Assembly: GCA_033439795.1 (NCBI GenBank)
Contig: JAUTDP010000013.1
Span: 558,001 to 622,000, forward strand
DNA: 64,000 nucleotides
Source: Sordaria brevicollis
Lineage: Eukaryota > Ascomycota > Sordariomycetes > Sordariales > Sordariaceae
Direction: 5' to 3'
In this document: positions 56,160-64,000 of the stretch, in pieces
Layout: each line of letters starts with the position of its first letter
How positions within the stretch are numbered: position 1 is the stretch's first letter
Made by a program: the position numbers and the translations under genes
The notes under the pieces: model-generated
Seen by the model: the letters and a program-made list of their open reading frames with translations, nothing else
What the model was told of the DNA's origin: nothing
Database searches by the model: none

Positions 56160-57593
56160 TCAGACCTTAACAAACTCCCAAATCGTCCCCTCAGACGAAT
56201 CGGTCGCCCTAAAAGCACCTCCTCGCTCCTCTTCGAAAAAGTTGATCTTGAACAACTTTTCCCAATGCGTCACCATCAAATACCACCCAAAACCCGAGCC
56301 CTTTCCATCCGTCGTCTCCGGCAATGGAGTCGGCCTCATAGCCATCCACTCCCAACCTTGATGCCTCTGCACCCTAGCGATAATGTTCTGCCACATATCA
56401 TGTCCCAAAAAGGTACCCGAGGCAGCGTTGCGGAACCCTAACCAGCCCGCGGTCTCGACGCAGTGCCAGTGCCAGTTGCATTGGCCCTTGACGATGCAAG
56501 GCAGCTGCTGTACGCTGCTAGAGGAGGAGCCAGAGAAACCTTTCTTTTGCAGGCTGATAAGATCAGGGTCAGGCACATGAGCCAGTCGCAAGTTCCCGTC
56601 AATCAGTGTCAGGGCTCGACCTGTTGAGGCTTCGAGGAGGATGAAAGTTTGACCCGGAAGAGGATATGCGTGCTGGGTGTAGCGCGATGGTGGTGACCTG
56701 GGTTTCGGAGATGACGGAGCGCTTTCGTATTCCGGCGTGGGAGTTGAAGACCGCGTGTGGTGACCGTGAGTCACCGTTGGAGCCGGGGAGAGGACAGTTA
56801 ATGGTGGGAAGTCGTTTTGGCTATCGACCTCACTGGGAGTGATGTTGGAAACACTCGCACTGTCGGTGGTCGTCGTCGGGGGACTGAAAAAAGACGAGGG
56901 AAGGCGTAAGTAAGCAAAAAGGAAGGCGAGGAGGGGGAGGAAGATGAGTAGAAAATGGTGGTTGGTAAAGTTGAGATTGAGGACGAACTTTAGATATGAG
57001 GATGTGGTTGATGAGGAGGAGGAAGACGAGGAGGGGTCTCCTTCATTTTCTTCTCCTTCCCTTCTTCTTCTTCTTCTTCTTCTTCTTCTCGTTGTCTGTC
57101 CGCTGCTGTCATTAAGTCTGGCTCCTCCTCCTTCAGGGAGTAAAGTCGTGCTATCGCTCGTCTGGCTGGTATGCAACCGCAAGTTCCCAGCGCTCAAGCT
57201 CATAGCGGCTCGCTCTCGGTCTCGGTTGCGGTTAGATTCAATTTGTCGTTGGATATCATCAGCATATAGAGACCTCCATTGCGCCAGAGAGTCATCGAGT
57301 TGTTCATCACTCCGCTGATGATAAACATGATGGACCTGTGTGTTGAGGGACTGGACGTTTATGCCCGCCCCTTCACCTCCGGCAACGGTCTGGGCATCTG
57401 AGGAGGTGGGAGTGAGGAAGTCGCTGGTGGTGCTTTCGGTAAGGGAGGAGTAAGGGACGCTGATGTCTGATTGGGCGTCGTCGTTGTCGTTGTCGTTTTC
57501 GTTGTCATTGTTGGAGTGGTGGAAGTTGTCGTTGAGGTTGACATGGGTGGGAGTGGGAAGCGGTATCATAGGTGGTGGTGGGCTCGAGGCCAT
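56160..57593 (-). CDS. Predicted signal-anchor membrane protein, unknown function
   Basis: An intronless frame of 477 residues. The N-terminal half is disordered: Pro-rich, an Asn/Asp run (NDNENDNDND), then a run of about ten Arg encoded by a CTT/AGA microsatellite and a Ser run. A single hydrophobic helix follows near 213-235 (LLIFLPLLAFLFAYL). After a Ser/Pro linker, a folded C-terminal domain of about 150 residues (from TFILLEASTGRALTLIDGN) contains regularly spaced Trp and Gly, such as CNWHWHCVE and GFRNAASGTFLGHD. These are typical of beta-trefoil/fascin-like repeats. Positive charges before the helix suggest the N-terminus in the cytosol and the C-terminal domain in the lumen or outside. 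Family assignment is inference. Confidence 0.8.
   Translation of the reverse strand: MASSPPPPMIPLPTPTHVNLNDNFHHSNNDNENDNDNDDAQSDISVPYSSLTESTTSDFLTPTSSDAQTVAGGEGAGINVQSLNTQVHHVYHQRSDEQLDDSLAQWRSLYADDIQRQIESNRNRDRERAAMSLSAGNLRLHTSQTSDSTTLLPEGGGARLNDSSGQTTRRRRRRRRRREGEENEGDPSSSSSSSSTTSSYLKFVLNLNFTNHHFLLIFLPLLAFLFAYLRLPSSFFSPPTTTTDSASVSNITPSEVDSQNDFPPLTVLSPAPTVTHGHHTRSSTPTPEYESAPSSPKPRSPPSRYTQHAYPLPGQTFILLEASTGRALTLIDGNLRLAHVPDPDLISLQKKGFSGSSSSSVQQLPCIVKGQCNWHWHCVETAGWLGFRNAASGTFLGHDMWQNIIARVQRHQGWEWMAMRPTPLPETTDGKGSGFGWYLMVTHWEKLFKINFFEEERGGAFRATDSSEGTIWEFVKV
57061..57089. repeat. CTT/AAG microsatellite inside a coding region
   Basis: About nine CTT units within the coding sequence of the signal-anchor protein, read on the minus strand as AGA codons and giving an Arg run. 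Length changes in steps of three would keep frame. Confidence 0.9.
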
Positions 57594-58542
57594 GGTGCGT
57601 TCCTTGTTTGGGTGGGTATTCTATAGTATGAGATTTTAATGGCCGACAAGATTGAGCTGTTGAACGTTTTCACAAGCTTTCATGTATGGATGTATGAGTG
57701 GATGAATGAGATAAAGTTTGTCTTCGGACTTGCGATGACGATCAGGTATTCAGGTATCTCTTATAGACATACGTCTTATATCCACATGAACGACGATCCT
57801 GGTCCCAAGGCGGGGTTGGGCTTTGGTCGTCCAAACAACGTGCTCAGGGCGGCTTCTGCACCTTTCTGCATGTAAGTAATTGCTGGAAATGCGGGATTGG
57901 CCGCAGATTAGGTGTGGCTTGTTCTTTTCTAGTTTCGTTTGTTGGTTTTATGTTTTCAGGAATCTGGAGGTTGAAGACCAACGAATGAAGGCCGTTGAGA
58001 TTGGCCGCCCTGGATTTCGGGTTAGCCGGCCGGGCGCGGTTGTAGAGGGGCGAAGTACATATAGAGATATGGGACGAATGGAGGATACGAAAGCGATGAG
58101 AAGCTATGCTTAATAGAGAACGGAGATGGTGATTGGGTTATGCAAAGTATCGCGAGAAGGTTCTCTGTAGGAGGCCCTCAGTTCTTCGTGGTATCGGTTG
58201 AACGGGAGGATGCAGATGGCGATTTTCAGTAGCCCTTGGGCAAGGGGCTTGGCGTTGGGTGCATAACAAAAATCATATTCAAACACCCCCAATCTGTTAA
58301 GACACTAGCACTTACTAACTATTTTTCCGGTCCAACTAGGTGCAAGTCTTTTCGACTGAAGCCCAACTTTTTTTCTCTCTTCCATCTTGGAAAAAAAGGC
58401 AAGAAAACACAAGACCCGTGTCATCGTAGCGGGCTCCCAAAACAAGATTCAACAAATGGTGGTGACAACTGGCTCCCCTCATTCACGACATAGGTATCTA
58501 TAGGCGCTGGCTTATTACAAACGGTCCAACCTTTTTTTGCTC
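57594..58542. promoter_or_regulatory. Upstream region of the signal-anchor gene and 3' region of the reductase gene
   Basis: Two minus-strand genes in tandem flank this 950-bp gap. No gene or strong repeat is seen. Confidence 0.45.
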
Positions 58543-59696
58543 CTACTCATCGCTCCTCTCAACGCCTTCCGTTTCCCTGATGCGATAAACATACTTCACC
58601 GCACTCGCCTTTCCATCCCTCAACCTCTCGAGGCCCTCTTGCACGCCCGCCAATCCACCGGGCAGCACCTCCTGCCTCTGGGCCTTGAACCAACCCTCTT
58701 GGAGACCCCTCGCCATATACCTGAACCAGACATACCCAAAGTCCTTCTCGTCCTGGTGCACGCTGCCCACCATGGTCGTGCTCTGGTCCACATAGTCGGG
58801 GACACCCATCTTGCCGAACAGCACAAACGTCGCCTTGGCCCTCTGCTCCTGATCGCCCTTCTTGATCGGCTGGCTCAGCACCTGCGCGAGGTGCTCGGGC
58901 GTTCCCTTCTCCGAAACGGCATCAAAGGCGTGCAGCAGCGGCCTGCCGCCCAGCGCCTTCTTGATGCCCTCAACCACCGCCTGCTCGCCCTCGCGGTAAT
59001 CGATCAAAACATCACCCTTGGCGTTGTCCAAAAGCGGCGCAATGCGGTCGCCGCCGGCGCGGCCCGCGATGCAGATCAGAGGGTGGATGTTACTCCTCTT
59101 GGCCAACTGAAGAGCATAGTACCCAACAGCCGAGGAAGCGCCGTAGATAACAAGAGGCGTGTTTTGGCGCTCCTCATCGGGAACGGACTTGGCCCAGGGT
59201 TCTGGCAGTCCCAAGCGGGAGAAGAGACCGACGGCGGCGGTCATGGCTGCGAGGGGAAGAGCGGCAGCCTCCTCGAAAGTGGTCTCCTTGGGAATGTGGA
59301 AGGTCGTGTGTTGCCATGCGACGGCATATTCGGCCCAGGAGCCGTGAGGGGCCAACATCTCGTGGAAAGCGGCAACGCGGTCGCCGGGCTTGAACTCCCA
59401 CACGCGCGAGCCGACTTTTTCGACAATGCCGGCGATGTCGTCGCCTTGGTTGAGAGGGGGCTTGTCGGGCTGCAGGCCGGGAAGCTTCCAGTCCTTGGGG
59501 TTGCAGCCGCTGACGACGACGCGGATCAGGACTTGGTCATCGTTGGGCTCGGGGATGGGGGTGTCGATGATTTCGACCTTGGGTCCTGAAAAGGGAGAAT
59601 GCCGTTAGTGAATGGTTTCTCGTGCGACGGAGTTTCTTCTTGCCGGCTGGGTGGACGGGGTTGAGACTTACCCTTCCCTACAACAGCTTCCTTCAT
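58543..59696 (-). CDS. Medium-chain reductase, zinc-independent enoyl-reductase-like
   Basis: Two exons, 59696-59672 (25 nt, MKEAVVGK) and 59585-58543, total 1068 nt or 355 residues. The GroES-like part covers about 10-130, with CNPKDWKLP and GDDIAGIVEKVG. The Rossmann motif is YGASSAVGYYALQLAK near 170-185. The Cys cluster for structural zinc and the catalytic zinc ligands are missing, so it belongs to the zinc-independent medium-chain group that includes fungal trans-enoyl reductases such as LovC. It would use NADPH to reduce an activated double bond or ketone. There is no polyketide synthase nearby, so a stand-alone role is likely. The open frame of the main exon has no ATG near its start, which supports the mini first exon. 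Confidence 0.9.
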
Positions 59697-60888
59697 TTTG
59701 AATTGGTGAGTCTGTTAAATGATCTGTCTGTTCGTTTGTTCGTGTTCTCAGCAGTTCGAAGTTGGTTCGATGAACAATTCTTGGTTTTGAGTGGTGAGTA
59801 AGATGATTTGCAGAGGTCAAGTTCGTCCACAATGGTTAGACAGAAGCCGGGACCTATATAAGAAGCCGAAGCCATCAAGGTGGGAGGCGGTCAATCCCGT
59901 CTGATTTATAATAACCCATGCCCAAGAGACCCCAAGATGGGGAATAATTTCAATAGCGTCATCGAAGGCAAAGGAAGAACGCTCGACCTTCATCGATGCC
60001 GCGGGGCAGGACGAGAATGGCAAGAAGAGGGTGTACATAACCCATTCGACGATGGCACGCTGCACCGTGGAGACAATCGGGGGATAGTTTGGATTACCAA
60101 TTCATATCTTGCGTGCCAACGATCTGGGTGGGTTTAACCCGGGATTCCCATGTGTTGGAAGAAAAAGAAGTCTCCGAACAATAGTGGTTCATCCAATTCA
60201 AAGCTTCGGAACAATTTCCGGGTTCCCGTCCAACCCCGACTCACCGGAATCCCGAAGATCGTCTTCGATGTTGTCATTAGCTTGGCATCATTATGGGAAG
60301 GGGCTAAAATAAAAAGGTCCGTTGCCCCACACCGAATTGGGAAGTTTATCCCATCACGACTTGCTTGCCGAAACAAAGAAGCTTCTATCCGTCCAACATT
60401 TTTTTTATCCTTTCATTGACGGAAAAAAGCACAAGTAAAAAGCTTGGTTACGCTACCGGGGGCTTCCGAGTTGGATACGACAGTGCAACGTCGTAGTTCC
60501 AGCCGGCACGTATCTTCGTCTGATACATCCTCCAGTTTCACCACCAAGCAAAGAGGTCGCCGCTGTCAGTTCACGTCCGACGCCATGACCATTAGATATG
60601 CAAGATGAAACTGCTTGGTAGGATTCCGATAGGTGCGATTATACGCACTGACGACTAGGGCAATGCAATGAAGTGATGTGAAGAGGCATCACAAAAATCA
60701 CGACAAAAAGAAGGTATTTCAGCCCCAAAGAAAATATTCACATGCATTCATAGGCGAATCCCTATAACTATTTTATCATCACCAAACCAAAACCAACCAT
60801 CGCCACCCTCTTCGCCATCCCCTCTCCCCTCAAATCTCCGTCTGGACAACACCCCCTCACTCACTGAAGTTTTTCTAGGTCTTCCCAT
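59697..60888. promoter_or_regulatory. Upstream region of the reductase gene and 3' region of the Asn/Gly-repeat gene
   Basis: Two minus-strand genes flank it. No gene is seen; the frames at 59880-60419 are short and unsupported. Confidence 0.45.
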
Positions 60889-62189
60889 TTACTGAGAGAT
60901 ATCAGCCCCCGCAAACCCCAAAAGCTCATTCCACTTCTCGGCCGTGGCCGCGTCCCTGGTTCCCAACGCCTGGATCTGGGCCTTGGCGTCGAGGCACGCC
61001 GCCTTGGCCGCCGCGTTGGCCTCGCACACGTTGGTCAGCTGGTCGCAGATGCGGTTGGTGATGATGTTGGGGTTGAGCGCCTCCTGCTGGCCCTGGGCGA
61101 CGAGCGGGTCCTTGGGCAGGAAGGTGAACTCGGTCGCCTTGCGGTTGCCGCGCCCGCCGACGAAGCTCATGGTGGGGACGCAGCGACCAAAGTCGACGCC
61201 GGCGAGGGTGGGTTTTTGGACGTTGTTATTGTTACCGCCGTTGTTACCATTGCCGTTGTTACCGTTGTTGTTGCCGTTACCGTTGTTACCGTTGTTACCG
61301 TTGTTGCCGTTGTTACCATTATTGCCATTGTTGCCCTTGTTCTTTCCGTTGTTACCGTTGCCGTTGTTGCCGTTGCCGTTGTTACCATTGTTGTTATTGT
61401 TGTTGCCGTTATCGACAGCAGGAGCAGCGGTGGCGGAAGGCTGAACGATGGTGGTCAGAGTCCTGACCTTACCGCATCTGACCTTGGACGCGGCGCTGGT
61501 GGCAGCAGGAGCAGCGGAAGTGACGGCGGAGGTAACAGCACCGTTGTTGCCGCCGTTGTTGCCGTTGTTGCCATTATTGTTGTTGTTTCCGTTACCAGCA
61601 GCAGGCTGGGTAGTAGAGCCACTGGAGCTCTGAGCAGTGAAGTTGGTGAAGCCATTGGCAGCCACGATATCCGCAACACTCAGTCCATCGCTGTTGAACG
61701 GAGTGGTGAGAGACTTGGCCGAGTTGGCATTCTGGACATCGGCGCCGGCCACATCGGGGTCGACAAGGGGAACAATACCCCTGAGCTCCTGGGTGGCCGG
61801 GAGAGCCGGGTCGGAGCAGATGGAAGGAATAGACACAGCGAAAGGGTTGAAGTTCTTCTCGGCGGCAACCAGCTTCTTGGCTGCGTCAATGACGGCCTTG
61901 TCATTACCGAGTTCAAGAACAATCCTGTCGGCAAGGGCGAGCTGAAAGGATTGTTAGTAAGGAAGGAAACCGGCAAGCTTGGGATGTAGAGATAGGCAGT
62001 ACTGACCTTGTCACAGGCGTTGGCACCGGCGAGCAGAACACTAGGCGTGGCGCCGGCAAGGGTAGGAGCAACACCAGGGTTGCCAAAGTTGCTCAGAGAG
62101 GAGATGATCTGGGCAACAGACTGCTCCTGACCGAAGCGAGCTTCGGCAGTGGCCAAAAGAAGGGCGGTAAGAGCAAATTTGGAGTACAT
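60889..62189 (-). CDS. Secreted protein with Asn/Gly repeat (circumsporozoite-like low complexity)
   Basis: Two exons, 62189-62007 and 61941-60889, give 1236 nt or 411 residues. A signal peptide (MYSKFALTALLLATAEA) is followed by RFGQEQSVAQIISSLSNF. The intron has a GTCAGT donor, a TACTAAC branch site and a CAG acceptor. Two Asn/Gly tracts are present, near residues 195-213 and 256-323. They separate a conserved N-terminal part (about 18-180) from a C-terminal part with several Cys (KVRCGKV, GRCVPT, NRICDQLTNVCEANAAAKAACLDA). The conserved ends look like those of filamentous-fungal secreted wall-associated proteins, but I do not know the function. Homologues are sometimes annotated as ribosomal protein S17, which nothing here supports. 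Confidence 0.85.
61215..61420. repeat. GTTGTTACC-type minisatellite encoding Asn/Gly repeats
   Basis: Some twenty diverged 6- to 9-bp units built from GTT, ACC and GCC triplets, read on the minus strand as AAC/AAT and GGT/GGC codons. All units are multiples of three. A shorter related tract lies at 61546-61602. Confidence 0.9.
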
Positions 62190-64000
62190 GATGATGTTTT
62201 TCAAGCTTTTTCTGATCTTATGGGTGATAAAGCTGGATAGTCGAGGATTGCAAGAATGCTAAATGTGAAAGAAGCGAAAGACCGGCCGAGCGGTTTGGAA
62301 AGAAGTCAAGTGATAGTAAGGTTGAAAGAGTGAGAAGAACGAAATAGTTACCAGAACTGTAGAGACCGAAGACCCGAAAGAAGAGATTGAAGCTGAATGA
62401 TGAGAAGGAAAGAGAAAGTGGTGATGTTTACGGGAGAGCAGTCATGTTAAATAGAAACAACCTCTCGTATTCAAGTGATCTGGACCTAGGATCACCTCCA
62501 TCTGATGGGCTGCCTGCCCCTGATGGTGATCATACAGGCACACAACAGATCATGCCCTGGCGTAAAGGATGTTTGTTGGAGTCATCTCAAACAAGGTATT
62601 GCTATCCATGTGCCAAATGTTTGGTGGTTAGCCCAGGAGAGTCCCCTGCCCAGCTACCATGGGCGGTAAACACTGCACCATCTCGTCGGCCTCATGAGAT
62701 TCCGGGTCCATGCTGAGATTTACCCCTACATTGGCAGATCTCGCCAGCGGCCTGGCCAGAAGCTCACTGGGTCGTTTTGATATTCTGGAACACAAGCGAC
62801 GATGCACCAAGTTCTTGGAATAAACGCTCGGAGACACTGGTCACTGCTGACTCCTCACTTCCTCGCCAGCTTGAAAGGTGGTATTCGGGAAGTTTCAAGG
62901 AGCAGTCGTTCTCGAACCGCTAGCCTTGAGGCTTCCCGAGGCTTAATAGTGAGCCATTGTAAGAGTTGGCGCCCGGGGTTTTAGAATTGGCATGTTCCTG
63001 ATGGACGGGAATGAGGTTCATCAGAGCAAGGTGGGAGTGGTCGATACAGGTCCGGATCTTCACCCTGGGGGTTTCCTCTGTTAGCATCAGGGTGTCAAAG
63101 TACAGGCATCATGGATAAGCTTAAACTTGTGATGCTCGTATTGAGTCGATGGCACGAGGTAGCAGGGTTAGTGACCTCGCTGGTGTCTGGTGACGATGAA
63201 GGACGGAGATGTGGTGGGGAGAAAAGTTGAGGTAGGATTTTGGTTCGGATGCTTCTCGCTTCTGCGTCAGGGCATGCACTGTTACCTATTCTAGGGAAAG
63301 GAACAGGGCTTGCAGGGGGTTTTTCAGCCACTGGTAGCGCCTCACTAACCCGCATTCGATGACATCAAACCACCAGGGCCAGGGTTATGATACACTCCCG
63401 AGACATCGGCACTTTTTCCTCCCGAACTCCTCCTTTTCCTCTCGCCTGGATTCTTCCGTCTTCTCAACCTCGTCGATTTCAGATCAACAGACAGTGGGCG
63501 CCATACCTATGTCACGATACCCTCAAGATATCTGTCTCTCGATATGATCATGTATTCGGCTGGCCGTCCCGCACTTCCTCCAGCAAGGGCTCGGACACGG
63601 CGAGGAATACTGCAGCTGAATGCATCGTGACGACAAGCTTCTCTCACAATGATCTTGGTATCGAGTGGCAAGAGCGGTGATGGTTTTTGCTTCTCCGAAA
63701 GTCCCAAACTTTTCTTCCTTCCTCTCGCCTTGAAAAACGGGACATCAACTCAAAAGAACAGAGAACATATTCGACGATGGACGACGACGGGACCATGATA
63801 TTGACCGGACATTTGAAGATGACTCCATATTTGACACCACAGACGTGGTCGTCTTCACTCTGCCGTCCTGTCATCTCGCCATGACAACAGCCCATACCGA
63901 ACATGGTTTGTCCACTGTGGCCTATAAGCGGACAACATCGATGCTACCTCCTACGAGGATGTCAGTCATATTGGAACCAGGGAAAAGACAGAAGGCGAAA
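62190..64000. other. Upstream region of the Asn/Gly-repeat gene and unassigned sequence
   Basis: The minus strand has no ATG from 62190 to about 62440, consistent with a leader for the secreted-protein gene. From there to the end of the window only short, overlapping frames appear, with no recognisable domain. Confidence 0.45.

Noticed and set aside
58537..59589. Plus-strand frame of 350 codons opposite the reductase gene
   Set aside because: An antisense shadow caused by C-ending codon bias; the minus strand has clear family motifs.
45361..59696. Possible secondary-metabolite cluster (SDR, LaeA-like methyltransferase, medium-chain reductase)
   Set aside because: No polyketide synthase, peptide synthetase, terpene cyclase, P450, transporter or pathway regulator is present, and housekeeping or structural genes intervene.

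Overview
The window looks like euchromatic nuclear DNA of a filamentous ascomycete, most likely Neurospora or a close Sordariaceae relative. The evidence is short introns (about 50-230 nt) with GTAAGT-type donors and CTAAC branch sites, C-ending codon preference in coding exons, and a full-length Grainyhead/CP2 factor resembling Neurospora csp-2. I see no complete transposon, 5S or other rRNA gene, complete tRNA gene or CRISPR array. All gene models were built by reading splice sites by eye; most keep frame exactly across every intron.

Left part (1-21 kb). One gene, the csp-2-like factor (minus strand, 6.1-8.9 kb), sits alone between about 6 kb of non-coding DNA and an 11.5 kb gene desert. 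Its start was recovered from two upstream exons, the first with only 14 coding bases. An AUG-free stretch of about 680 nt and a TATA-like palindrome lie upstream. The desert holds four TGACGTCA (CRE) sites in 2.3 kb, a guanine-run tract, an AT-rich inverted repeat, a CAA microsatellite and a tRNA-like fragment.

Middle (21-34.4 kb) is housekeeping. It holds an oxysterol-binding protein of the Osh4/Kes1 type and a GOLPH3/Vps74 homologue (convergent, both tied to Golgi PI4P), the ribosome-biogenesis protein SURF6, exonuclease 1, and ribosome-associated TMA16, which is divergent from exonuclease 1.

34.4-49.3 kb: a 3.8 kb gap, then a small Cys/Gln-rich unknown, the mitochondrial p32-family protein MAM33, an LCCL-domain polytopic membrane protein, the GARP subunit VPS51, a short-chain dehydrogenase and a small lipocalin-like fungal protein.

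50-62.2 kb is enriched in secreted, surface and accessory functions: a small secreted protein, a hevein-type chitin-binding protein with a Ser/Thr-rich tail, a LaeA-like methyltransferase with seven exons, a predicted signal-anchor membrane protein, a zinc-independent medium-chain reductase and a secreted protein with an Asn/Gly repeat. These do not form a recognisable biosynthetic cluster. The last 1.8 kb shows no gene.

No clearly new multi-gene system was found. The most unusual part is the csp-2 locus, with its large upstream non-coding domain and clustered CRE sites.
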